Source: WHSP01 sp964424945 | Lineage (GTDB): Bacteria > Gemmatimonadota > Gemmatimonadetes > Longimicrobiales > Longimicrobiaceae | NCBI GenBank assembly: GCA_964424945.1 | Contig: CAYRLB010000002.1 | Coordinates: 1-64,000 of the forward strand | Reading direction: 5' to 3' | DNA length: 64,000 nucleotides | Part shown: positions 44,317 to 52,902 of the stretch, in pieces | How the letters are laid out: each line of letters starts with the position of its first letter | Position numbering within the stretch: the first letter of the stretch is position 1 | Notes under the pieces: model-generated | What the model saw: the letters and a program-made list of their open reading frames with translations, nothing else | What the model was told of the DNA's origin: nothing | Databases searched by the model: none | Translations under genes and position numbers: made by a program

Positions 44317-45342
44317 ATGCGCAGTCGATTTCCTCTTCTTTCCGCGCTCTTCCTGGTGGGTGCAGGAGCGTCACAAGCAGTCGCTCAGCCCGGTATGGGT
44401 CAGCCGGCGCCGATGTCCTTCGAAAGACTGGATCCTCGCTTCGACGCGCTGATCCCCCAGGATGCCGCCATCGAGGTGCTCGGAGAGGGAATCCAGTGGG
44501 CGGAAGGCCCCGTCTGGATCGCGAGCGACAACGCGCTCCTCCTCTCGGACGTCGTCTCCAACGTCGTTTTCCGCTGGAAGGAAGGCGAAGGGCTGACGCG
44601 CTACTTCGAGCCGAGCGGCTACACCGGGACCGAGCCTTTCCAGGGCCGCGAGCCGGGCAGCAATGGCCTCGCCCTCGATAGCGAGGGTCGCCTGCTCCTG
44701 GCGCAGCATGGCGATCGCCGGATCGCCCGTCGCGAGGCGGACGGATCGTTCACGACCATCGCGGACCGCTACGATGGGAAGCGGCTGAACAGCCCGAACG
44801 ACCTCGTCTTCGGCCCCAATGGCGACCTGTACTTCACCGATCCGCCCTACGGGCTGCCCGGCACCTTCAACTCCACCGAGAAGGAGCAGGATTTCAACGG
44901 GGTCTACCGCGTAACTCCGGACGGCACGGTTCACCTCGTGACGAGTGAGCTGAGCGCGCCGAACGGCATCGGTGTGACACCGGACGGGAAGACGCTTATC
45001 GTGGCGAACTCCGATCGCGAGCAGCGCGCCTGGGTGGCGTACCCGATCAACGAGGATGGCTCGGTCGGCGAGGGTAGCGTCTTCCGTGAGGTCACGGAGA
45101 GCGGGCCGGGAACGCAGGATGGTTTCGCATTCGACGCGCACGGCAACCTCTGGGCGACCGCGGCCGGTGGCGTTCACGTCATCGCGCCGGACGGCACCCT
45201 GCTCGGCCGGATCCTGACGAACCAGCCGACGGCGAATGTGGCGTGGGGCGGCGACGGCAGCGATCTCTTCATCACTTCCAACCGTCAGCTTCTGCGAGTC
45301 CGTACCAACTCCGAGGGGATGGTCGGCTTCCAGCACCGCTGA
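44317..45342 (+). CDS. Secreted SMP-30/gluconolactonase-family lactonase
   Basis: 341 residues with a signal peptide (cleavage near AQP). The six-bladed SMP-30 features are present: WAEGPVW (metal-ligand Glu), 'SPNDLVFGPNGDLYFTDPPYG' (Asn ligand) and QDGFAFDAHGNLW (Asp ligand). The family hydrolyses sugar lactones using Ca2+ or Zn2+. Secretion suggests action on lactones made by a periplasmic sugar dehydrogenase such as the one at 57720. AAGGAG lies 10 bases before the ATG. A strong terminator follows. Confidence 0.9.
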   Translation: MRSRFPLLSALFLVGAGASQAVAQPGMGQPAPMSFERLDPRFDALIPQDAAIEVLGEGIQWAEGPVWIASDNALLLSDVVSNVVFRWKEGEGLTRYFEPSGYTGTEPFQGREPGSNGLALDSEGRLLLAQHGDRRIARREADGSFTTIADRYDGKRLNSPNDLVFGPNGDLYFTDPPYGLPGTFNSTEKEQDFNGVYRVTPDGTVHLVTSELSAPNGIGVTPDGKTLIVANSDREQRAWVAYPINEDGSVGEGSVFREVTESGPGTQDGFAFDAHGNLWATAAGGVHVIAPDGTLLGRILTNQPTANVAWGGDGSDLFITSNRQLLRVRTNSEGMVGFQHR

Positions 45343-45383
45343 ACCGCCGCCTGAATTCGGCTCCCGGCTTCGGGACCAATGAC

Positions 45384-45424
45384 CGGCCGGGTCCGCCGGA
45401 GCTTCGGCTCTGCGGACCCGGCCG
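45384..45424 (+). terminator. Strong terminator with UUCG tetraloop
   Basis: A long GC stem (about 17 pairs with one bulge) closes a C-TTCG-G tetraloop at 45402-45407 and is followed by TTTTC. It lies about 40 bases after the lactonase stop. Confidence 0.85.
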
Positions 45425-45546
45425 TTTTCATCACACGATCAGGAAAGGCTCATCCGTTCGGTAGGGCCGACAGCCTAAGCCCCGGATATCCCAAGCCGCG
45501 CCTTCCGCATAAGCTCCGTGTAGAGAATCGATCCATACGGACATCC

Positions 45547-48147
45547 TCAGAAGGGCATCCCTACCCCGACGCTGATCCTCAACCCTTCACCCTGCACCGC
45601 CACCAGGTGCGCTGCGTACTTCCGATCGATGGGGCCGAACCACACTCCGCCTCCGAAGCCGTAGTGCCAGTGATTTTCCTCGAAGACTGAGCCCTCCCCG
45701 AAAACGCGTCCTGCATCCGCAACGGCGATCGTGCCGAAATCACCACGCGATATCAGCAGGTTGATCCGCCCCAGCCGATTTCTCAGCTCGGCCGAACCAT
45801 AGAGAGACGCATCGCCCCGGAACCTGTCAGTCTGAAAGCCGCGGACGGTACTGCTCCCTCCCACAGCCGGAGCGTACTGCAGCGGCGGCGTTCCCCAGAC
45901 GGCCTCGCCTCCCCCACGCAGCGCAAGAACGCTTTCCAGGGGCAGCGGCAGTCGATGGAAGGCCCGGGCTACGACCGTATTCCGCGCAAACGCACCCGGT
46001 GCATCGCCCTGCGCGTACGGCATCCATTGAACCGATGCCTCCACATGAGCGCCGTCAGTCGGATACGAATCCGAATCGCGGCCGTCGTACACCCCCGTGG
46101 CGGTGATTCCGCCGAGTGTGAAGGGTCGCAGGCCGGGGGCGCTGCCCGCTTCACTGACGAAATCAGGATCCGGATCGACATGCACGATCTCAGGCCCGAA
46201 GCGCACTTCCGTACGCGGGGAAAGATACTCGACTACCTCGACACGACCCCAGAACCGATCGGACCAGAAGCGATTGTCCTCCACCACGGCATCGAAGGGT
46301 TCGTTGCCGTAGCCGTAGAATCGTGTGACGTCGATCCGTGTGGCGCCGGCCTCCAGGCGCAGCCCCCCATCTCCCCCGGTGCGCACGACATCGTAGATCG
46401 CCGATATCCCGAACTTCATTTCGATCGGCGCGACCTCGATCGACACGCTCGTCCTCCGCGCGTAGGGGAAGCGTCGGAAGCCGAAGCGCGTCCACTCGGG
46501 CCCCAGGGTGATGACGGGCCCCACTTCCGAAATCCACCGCCCGCCCGGGACGAGAAGGGAGCTCTCGGAGCCCCACTCCCTTTCCGGCGGCTGATTGTTC
46601 TGCGTGAGAGTGTCGCGCGTGGGCATTTCGAACTCTCTTCGGTCGACGAGGGTCCCGGCGGCGAGCTCGAACTCCGTGTCGTCGTCCTCGTCGTAGAAGA
46701 TCACCCGCCCGCCGCCCCGCGGGGTCCGGTCCGTCATCAGATCTGAACCGCCGCCACCGAGGACGCGAATCAGGGGACGCGAAGCTCCCGCCCCACCGAC
46801 CAGGACTGAATCCGCGCCCCCGCGCATATCGATCCGGATCTCGCGCGTCTCCCCGGCCGGGATGATCCGGCGGAAGTACTCGCCCCCTTCGCCCCCCGAG
46901 ATCACCACTTCGACCGAGCCATCCGGGGCGCGCTCGACCACGAGACTTTCATCGTCATCCGTCCCGCGGATGTCGATCGCCCCCGTCAGCAGCGCCCGGA
47001 ACTCCTCAGCCGCCCGCCGAAGGTCGTCCCGGCGCGATCGGAGCTTCTGCTCGAGAAGCGGCCCGCTCAGGGCGTAGTACTCCGGGGGTTGCCTGCGAAC
47101 CGCATCGGCGATGACATCGTCCGTGAGACGGTCCTGAATGCTGCGCGCTATCGAATCCCAGGCTTCGGCCGGCAGCTCGGCGAGGAACCATCTGTCGAGG
47201 CGTCTGCCATTGTAGGTGAGCCCATCGATATTGGTGATCTCATGCTCGAAGGAGAGCACGTAGGGGCGCACTGCCCCCCCGACAACACCGATGAGGCCGT
47301 CGACAGAGGAGAAGGCGTTATCTCTGTCGCGCGGAATCGGCAGCCAGTACCGGCGGCCGTCGCGGTCGACCTGCGCCCATCGCCACTGATCCTCATGGCG
47401 GTCCCAGTCACCAAGGAGGAGGTCCATGAGCCGCGCTGTGAGATACGCCCGATCGTCGACCCGATCCTCTGAGCTCTCCTCTACCCTTTCCATCAGCCGA
47501 TCGGTACCGATCAGCCGCTCGTACTCCCCGAAGGGACCAACTCCCTCGGTTTCGGTCGGGCGCTCTTCGATGATCCCGTAGAGGCCGGCGAACTCCTCCC
47601 TGAACTCCCCCAGCGAAGGATGGTCCGCCAGCAGGGCGAGGCGCGGCTTTGCGTGAAGGATCCCGACAGCCTCGAGCAGAGGCGCAACCATAACAGCGGC
47701 CGCCGGATGCTTGGAGCTCACCTGGTCCTGAACGATGTAGCTGACGAGCGTTCGGTGCAGGTCGGGATGCAGGCCGCGCCCCTGCGCCTTGTCGACCGAA
47801 CGGAAGACATACTCGCGACCATCTGCATCCCCGAAGCGGACCGAGATCGTCTGACGCCCGCCACCCCGCTCGAGCGGCGTCAACCCGCCCGCGAAGGTAT
47901 CGGGACTCAGGACAGGAACCCGGACGGGCGTCGCCCAGAGCTCACGATAGTCCCTCCCCAGGACGAGCTGCTTGAGGCCGCCGGCACTGTAGCGCTCGCC
48001 GGCCTGTATCGTTACGTACTCCTCCTGGGCGGCGATCCCGATGGGCAGGACCGCACTGGCCAGAAGAACGATACCGCCGGCCAGGATCCCGGCCGACGGC
48101 GCGCGCGATCCCACCACCCGTCTCCGCAGCCGGCCCTCCGTCTTCAT
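45547..48147 (-). CDS. Kinase-like domain fused to an Omp85-type barrel
   Basis: 866 residues from ATG 48147. A signal peptide ends near IAAQE. Residues about 85-420 resemble a CotH/HipA/Fam20-like atypical kinase: 'LLLGDWDRHEDQWRW' gives a DRH catalytic-loop-like motif (Asp249), and PIPRDRDNAF gives metal-binding-like acids (Asp274, Asp276). From about 545 on the protein is beta-rich, with VRGF (about 768) and 'DRFRGDASLYGSAELRNRLG', the Omp85/FhaC barrel signature, and it ends in a terminal Phe. The product should sit in the outer membrane with the kinase-like domain in the periplasm. Target unknown. It follows the propeller gene at 48159 by 11 bases. Confidence 0.75.
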   Translation of the reverse strand: MKTEGRLRRRVVGSRAPSAGILAGGIVLLASAVLPIGIAAQEEYVTIQAGERYSAGGLKQLVLGRDYRELWATPVRVPVLSPDTFAGGLTPLERGGGRQTISVRFGDADGREYVFRSVDKAQGRGLHPDLHRTLVSYIVQDQVSSKHPAAAVMVAPLLEAVGILHAKPRLALLADHPSLGEFREEFAGLYGIIEERPTETEGVGPFGEYERLIGTDRLMERVEESSEDRVDDRAYLTARLMDLLLGDWDRHEDQWRWAQVDRDGRRYWLPIPRDRDNAFSSVDGLIGVVGGAVRPYVLSFEHEITNIDGLTYNGRRLDRWFLAELPAEAWDSIARSIQDRLTDDVIADAVRRQPPEYYALSGPLLEQKLRSRRDDLRRAAEEFRALLTGAIDIRGTDDDESLVVERAPDGSVEVVISGGEGGEYFRRIIPAGETREIRIDMRGGADSVLVGGAGASRPLIRVLGGGGSDLMTDRTPRGGGRVIFYDEDDDTEFELAAGTLVDRREFEMPTRDTLTQNNQPPEREWGSESSLLVPGGRWISEVGPVITLGPEWTRFGFRRFPYARRTSVSIEVAPIEMKFGISAIYDVVRTGGDGGLRLEAGATRIDVTRFYGYGNEPFDAVVEDNRFWSDRFWGRVEVVEYLSPRTEVRFGPEIVHVDPDPDFVSEAGSAPGLRPFTLGGITATGVYDGRDSDSYPTDGAHVEASVQWMPYAQGDAPGAFARNTVVARAFHRLPLPLESVLALRGGGEAVWGTPPLQYAPAVGGSSTVRGFQTDRFRGDASLYGSAELRNRLGRINLLISRGDFGTIAVADAGRVFGEGSVFEENHWHYGFGGGVWFGPIDRKYAAHLVAVQGEGLRISVGVGMPF

Positions 48148-48158
48148 GGCGTGGTACC

Positions 48159-49079
48159 TCACGCAGGGAAGGTACACTGGATGCGCGAGAGCAGCGGCTC
48201 CACGTCGTCGTTCTCCGCTTCGCTGGTCAACCAGACTGTCCCGTCGGCATCGATCGCCAACGCCTCACCCTGAGGCTCCCCGAGCGGTCGAAGGTCGATG
48301 ACGGTGGGTTCGACCGGCGTGTCCGGATCGAGCAGATCCTGGGTCGGGTAGAAATAGAGTGAGCTTTTCGATCGGATTCCCACCCACAGGCCGTCCGGGC
48401 TGATCCCTCCACCCGTGATGCGATCTTCATTCGCCGGGGTCGCGGGAAAGAGCTCGCGGATACGCTCCAGCGTCGCGACGGAGTCGGGCCCGGCCGAAGC
48501 CGGCACGCGATACAGAACGACCGCGCCCTCCCGCCCCTTCGTCACGAGATGGATGTCTCCGTCAGGAACTACGAAGATCGCTTCGGCATCCCACTTCCCG
48601 TCAGGATATCGGAGGTGCATCGCAATGGCGTTGACGGTTTCGATGCCCTCGACCGGCTCGTCGACGCGGTAGATGGCGATCTGCTCGCGCTCGCCGTCGT
48701 TGTCACCCGTATCGGCGATGAAGAGGCAGTGGCCATCCGAGCACGGACCTGACCCGAGATCCTCCCAGTCATCCAGCGTCACGCCTGTGATCATGACCTG
48801 GCCGAGCACCTGACCATCCCTGTCGAGTGCGTAGAGTTCGGCGCCGCCGCCATCGTTGTGCGTCCAGAGGACGTTCGGTCGGGCCCGCCCCAGCGCCAGA
48901 CCACTCGTCTCCTCGACCTCATCCGGGAGCCCTATGCTGTTTGGCGTCACCTCGCATACCGGGCCTTCGACGGCCACTGCGACCGTCCGGGCGACCATCT
49001 GCGAGTGGCCATGGATCGCCGCTCCCGAGCCGACGCCCGCTACCACCACCGTCGCTAGCAGCAAATTCCTGCGTTTCAT
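48159..49079 (-). CDS. Secreted propeller protein of unknown function
   Basis: 306 residues with an N-terminal signal or anchor segment. Motifs include 'SGLALGRARPNVLWTHNDGG', 'LDRDGQVLGQVMITGV', DWEDLGSGPC, LFIADTGDN and 'VWLTSEAEND'. These are typical of a widespread secreted beta-propeller family near esterase-like phytase proteins, whose activity is not settled. Paired Cys residues (PCSDGHC) may form a disulfide. It is the upstream partner in a two-gene unit with the kinase-like/Omp85 fusion, which hints at an envelope function. Confidence 0.65.
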   Translation of the reverse strand: MKRRNLLLATVVVAGVGSGAAIHGHSQMVARTVAVAVEGPVCEVTPNSIGLPDEVEETSGLALGRARPNVLWTHNDGGGAELYALDRDGQVLGQVMITGVTLDDWEDLGSGPCSDGHCLFIADTGDNDGEREQIAIYRVDEPVEGIETVNAIAMHLRYPDGKWDAEAIFVVPDGDIHLVTKGREGAVVLYRVPASAGPDSVATLERIRELFPATPANEDRITGGGISPDGLWVGIRSKSSLYFYPTQDLLDPDTPVEPTVIDLRPLGEPQGEALAIDADGTVWLTSEAENDDVEPLLSRIQCTFPA

Positions 49080-49222
49080 ACCTTCCTCCCATCCGCTTCT
49101 GTTTCATTCGATCCGAGGCTTCCCAACCCGCCGTCGAAGAACCCCGCTTCCGGCTACCTCTTCATTACGACGCGCTGCCGTGCTAAAGTGTTGGGCCCCA
49201 TCGGACAACGATCTTCTTCCCT

Positions 49223-50302
49223 GTGATCGATCGGACTGCATTGGACATTCCGCGTATGCGACTACTGCGCCAACGCATCTCCGGACCCGCGTCGACCCCG
49301 CTCGACGCGGTGCGGTCGCTCGGTGCGGTTCAGGGTCAGGCTCATTCGCCTTCCCTCTGGGCGGTCGGGCTGCGTTCCATCAACAGCACCCTAAGCACGG
49401 TAGAGGCCGCGATCGCGGAGGGCTCGATCGTTCGCACCTGGCCGATGCGGGGAACACTTCACCTCGTCGCCGCGGCCGACGCACGCTGGATGCTGGAGCT
49501 CCTGGGGCCCGATATGGCGGCCTCTTTCGGACGTCATTCTCGTCAGCGGGGAATCACCGATCCGATGGTCGCGCGCAGTCAGGCGCTGATGGCGGAGTCG
49601 CTTGCGAAGGGCCGCAGACTCACCCGACCGGCGCTCTACGAGGTTCTTCATGAAGGGGGGATTCCCGCCGGAGAGTTCGGCTATCACCTGCTCAATCGCG
49701 CGGCGCTCGACCGGATCGTCTGCCTCGGGCCTCGCGAAGGCAATCAGCAGACGATTGTGCTGTTCGACGACTGGATCCCGGCCACGCCTTCGCTCGAGCG
49801 GGAAGAAGCCCTCGCCCGCCTCGCGCACCGCTACTATTCGGGTCATGGTCCCGCCACGGTCCACGATTTCGCCTGGTGGTCCGGCCTGAAGGTCGTAGAT
49901 GCGAGGAAAGCGACGGAACTGGCGGAAGGCCTCGTCTTTCAGCAGGTCGGCAATCGCAGCTACTGGTTCGCTCCGGAAGCGCTCGATCTGCCGCAACCCG
50001 AGCAGACCTTCGTCCTGCCCGCTTTCGACGAATACCTTGTCGGCTACCGCGACCGGTCGGCGGTGCTCTCGCCCGAATTCACCAGGAGGATCAACGCAGG
50101 CGGCGGAATGATCGAGGCCGTTCTGGTGCGCGGCGGGCAGGTGGCAGGAACCTGGAAGCAGCAACGCAAAGGTAAAGACAGCACCATCACAGTGAGGACC
50201 TTCGCGAGGCCGAGCGCTGCGCTCAAGAGGGAAGCCGCGGAGGCCTTCCGTCGTTATCTGGACTTCTTCTCACTCACGGCGAAGATCGAATTCTCGCAAT
50301 GA
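49223..50302 (+). CDS. AlkZ-like winged-helix DNA glycosylase (HTH_42 family)
   Basis: 359 residues. The start LDIPRMRLLRQRISGP and the VQGQ motif with Gln37 and Gln39 match the family; AlkZ uses a Gln-x-Gln at those same numbers for catalysis. Also present are RTWPMRGTLHLV (about 75), 'FDDWIPATP' and PAFDEYLVGYRDRS (about 270), as in HTH_42 proteins. Relatives unhook DNA crosslinks or excise alkylated bases; others are uncharacterised. Start is GTG at 49223; an ATG at codon 12 is possible but would cut conserved residues. It heads a plus-strand group with DUF1697 and YdeI-like genes. Confidence 0.85.
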   Translation: MIDRTALDIPRMRLLRQRISGPASTPLDAVRSLGAVQGQAHSPSLWAVGLRSINSTLSTVEAAIAEGSIVRTWPMRGTLHLVAAADARWMLELLGPDMAASFGRHSRQRGITDPMVARSQALMAESLAKGRRLTRPALYEVLHEGGIPAGEFGYHLLNRAALDRIVCLGPREGNQQTIVLFDDWIPATPSLEREEALARLAHRYYSGHGPATVHDFAWWSGLKVVDARKATELAEGLVFQQVGNRSYWFAPEALDLPQPEQTFVLPAFDEYLVGYRDRSAVLSPEFTRRINAGGGMIEAVLVRGGQVAGTWKQQRKGKDSTITVRTFARPSAALKREAAEAFRRYLDFFSLTAKIEFSQ

Positions 50303-50357
50303 AACCCGGCCCTCTCTCCGCAGAGGTCGCGACTTACCCGCACGCAAACGGGGGAAG

Positions 50358-50903
50358 ATGAACGAACGTCAGGTTGCTCTTCTTCGGGGGATCAATGTCG
50401 GGAAGGCGAAGAGGGTGACGATGGCAGACCTCCGCGCATCACTGGAAGCGCTTGGATTCACCCGTGTGAAGACGCTGCTGAGCAGTGGGAATGTCGTCTA
50501 TACGAGCGACGGGGTATCCGTAGACGAGGCGCGCGACCGGATCGAGAAGGTTGTGCTCGAGGAGCTCGGCGTTTCTTCCCGCACGACCGTGCTGACCGAG
50601 GGCGAGATCGACGGGATCGTGGCCGCGAACCCTCTCAAGGATGTAGCGGTGAATCCATCCCGCTATCAGGTCGTTTTCTTCGCAAGCACGAGTGTGGCAC
50701 CCCGCCTTGCACCGCTGCTCGACCGAAGCTGGGAACCGGAGGCGCTCGCAGTCGGTCCGCGCGCGGCGTATCTGTGGTGTCCGGAGGGGATCATCACGAG
50801 CCCTCTTTTCGACGCCGCCGCGAGGCTTTTCGGTACGGATGGCACGGTCCGGACCTGGGCCACACTCCTGAAGATCAACGCCGCTCTCAAGAACGCCGGA
50901 TGA
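50358..50903 (+). CDS. DUF1697 family protein
   Basis: 181 residues. It begins with 'RQVALLRGINVGKAKRVTMADLRASLEALGFTRVKTLLSSGNVVY', the DUF1697 hallmark (LRGINVG, SGNV). The fold is known from structures but the function is not. It follows the glycosylase gene by 55 bases and precedes a YdeI-like gene, a combination often seen on bacterial chromosomes. Confidence 0.93.
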   Translation: MNERQVALLRGINVGKAKRVTMADLRASLEALGFTRVKTLLSSGNVVYTSDGVSVDEARDRIEKVVLEELGVSSRTTVLTEGEIDGIVAANPLKDVAVNPSRYQVVFFASTSVAPRLAPLLDRSWEPEALAVGPRAAYLWCPEGIITSPLFDAAARLFGTDGTVRTWATLLKINAALKNAG

Positions 50904-50964
50904 CGCCCTTCGTCGGTCAAACGCGTACTCACCGCCCTTCACATCCCATGAAAGAAGCCCGCTG

Positions 50965-51555
50965 ATGGCCCGCCGCACCCCTGCCCCCGAACTGCCCATC
51001 CTTCATGTGGAGGATCTCGAAAGCTGGGAGCGCTGGCTCTCGGAGAACGCCGATTCGAGCCCGGGCGTCTGGCTGCGGCTCGGCCGGAAGAATTCAGGCC
51101 TCGCCTCGGTCTCGTACACGGATGCGCTGGAAGCCGGGCTTTGCTACGGCTGGATCGACAGCCAGAAGAAGTCCTACGACGACCGATCGTCGCTCCAGCG
51201 CTTTACACCGCGCGGCCCGCGCAGCATCTGGTCGAAGATCAACCGCGAAAAGGCGCTGCGGCTGATCGACGAAGGCCGCATGAAGGAGGGGGGACGGAAG
51301 GCTATCGAAGCAGCCAGGGCCGATGGCCGCTGGGATGCCGCCTACGACTCGCCGAAGAATGCGACTGTCCCGGAAGACCTCGCCCTCGCCCTGGAGATGA
51401 ATCCGGCGGCGCGGGCCACCTTCGAGTCCCTGAACTCCGCCAACCGTTACGCAGTCCTCTTTCGCATCCAGACCGCCCGGAAGCCGGAGACGCGCGCCCG
51501 CTGGGTGGAGAAGCTGGTCGGGATGCTCTCCCGTGGCGAAGTGATTCACCCCTGA
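50965..51555 (+). CDS. YdeI/OmpD-associated family protein
   Basis: 196 residues. Features are 'WERWLSENADSSPGVWLRLGRKNSG', 'SYTDALEAGLCYGWIDSQKKSYDD', 'RFTPRGPRSIWSKINREKA', then a C-terminal YdhG/YdeI helix region ('YDSPKNATVPEDLALALEMNPAARATFESLN'). Family members are linked to stress and antimicrobial-peptide tolerance, but their biochemistry is unsettled. It lies 61 bases after the DUF1697 gene. Confidence 0.9.
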   Translation: MARRTPAPELPILHVEDLESWERWLSENADSSPGVWLRLGRKNSGLASVSYTDALEAGLCYGWIDSQKKSYDDRSSLQRFTPRGPRSIWSKINREKALRLIDEGRMKEGGRKAIEAARADGRWDAAYDSPKNATVPEDLALALEMNPAARATFESLNSANRYAVLFRIQTARKPETRARWVEKLVGMLSRGEVIHP

Positions 51556-51664
51556 CTCGAAGTACAGCAGCAGACACACGACCGATCCGTGCGCCGGATA
51601 GTGCCACTTACGCGCCCCAGCGGTGTATGAGCGGCGTCATCCGTCGTACCCCTTCCAGCTGCAG

Positions 51665-52858
51665 ATGAACAGCTCATTAAGCGATCTTCGGAAACCGCGC
51701 TACGCAGCCCTGGCGCTGACGGCCGCGGTCGTCCTGCTCCTTCTCTTCTTCTACCACGTCGTAGAAACGCTGGCCCTGCTGCTGATCGCGATCCTATTTG
51801 CGATCTATCTGGGTGGCCTGACCGACTTCTTTCAGAAGCGCTTCAGGATTGGAAGGCATATCGGCCTTCTGCTCGCCATCTTCCTGACGGGGCTGGGTAT
51901 TTCGGCGATCGTCTACCTCATCCTGCCGGCACTGATCCAGCAGGTCCGCGATCTGGCGGGCACCCTCCCGACATCGGTGGCAGGATGGACGACCTATCTC
52001 CTCGAGCTCGGGGAGACCTATCCGGTGGTCCGAGGGGTGCTCCCCGATGCAGCCACCATCGAACAGCAGATCCACGAGGCGCAGAGGAGCCTGACCGGTA
52101 GTGTCCGGGAGCTCATTCCGGTCCTCTTCGACGGGGTCGGGGTGCTGATCCACTTCGTGAGCGTGATCGTCATGTCGATCTATCTCACGCTGCATCCGAC
52201 GTTGTATACGGATGGCCTGGTTCGGCTCATCCCCGTCCGGCGGCGCGCGCTGGCCAGAAGCATCCTTCAGGAGCTGGGCGTCACCCTACGGGCCTGGATC
52301 GGCGCGCAGCTCGTGGCGATGGTGATCCTCGCCGTCCTGACCTGGGTCGGCCTGGTCATCCTCGGGGTGCCCTTCGCACTCGCCTTCGGGGTCTTCACGG
52401 GCGTGGCGGTGGTGGTCCCCTTCTTCGGAACGCTCGTCTCGACAGTTCTACCCGCACTCTTCGTTCTGGGGCTGGACGGGCCTCTCCAGGCGCTCCTCGT
52501 CCTCCTGCTGGGGGTGGTCGTCCACCTCGTGGAGGCGAATGTCGTCCACCCGCTGATCATGCAGCGGCAGATACGGCTTCCGCCGGTTCTGTCGATCGTT
52601 TCGGTCCTGGTGATGGCGGACCTCTTCGGCGGGGTGGGTCTGGTGCTGGCGGTGCCCGTGCTCGCGGTGGTCATGGTGATCACCCGGCGCGTCTATGTCG
52701 AGGAGATCCTCGAGAAGAAGCGCCGCAGGAGGAGGCGTCGCTCAAGGAGCGCGGGGGAGACCGAGTCGGCGCCCCTCGTCCAAGTGCAGACGATGCCCTC
52801 CATCCGGTCGGGTCGGGAGAGTGGAGACGGACCGGCCGTTGAAGCTGCAGGATCCTGA
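51665..52858 (+). CDS. AI-2E/PerM family permease
   Basis: 397 residues from ATG 51665; a GTG at 51623 is possible, but neither has a good ribosome-binding site. About eight membrane segments begin with 'LALTAAVVLLLLFFYHVVETLALLLIAILFAIYL'; the family's later motif is seen as 'GVFTGVAVVVPFFGTLVS' and HLVEANVVHPLIMQRQIRLPP. Members move quorum signals, ions or other solutes; the substrate cannot be predicted. The C-terminus is a short basic tail (KKRRRRRRRS) followed by a disordered segment. Confidence 0.88.
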   Translation: MNSSLSDLRKPRYAALALTAAVVLLLLFFYHVVETLALLLIAILFAIYLGGLTDFFQKRFRIGRHIGLLLAIFLTGLGISAIVYLILPALIQQVRDLAGTLPTSVAGWTTYLLELGETYPVVRGVLPDAATIEQQIHEAQRSLTGSVRELIPVLFDGVGVLIHFVSVIVMSIYLTLHPTLYTDGLVRLIPVRRRALARSILQELGVTLRAWIGAQLVAMVILAVLTWVGLVILGVPFALAFGVFTGVAVVVPFFGTLVSTVLPALFVLGLDGPLQALLVLLLGVVVHLVEANVVHPLIMQRQIRLPPVLSIVSVLVMADLFGGVGLVLAVPVLAVVMVITRRVYVEEILEKKRRRRRRRSRSAGETESAPLVQVQTMPSIRSGRESGDGPAVEAAGS

Positions 52859-52902
52859 GTCGGCGGGGCCGGGAGTTCTCCTCTTCGGGCCCACGCCTTC
52901 GT

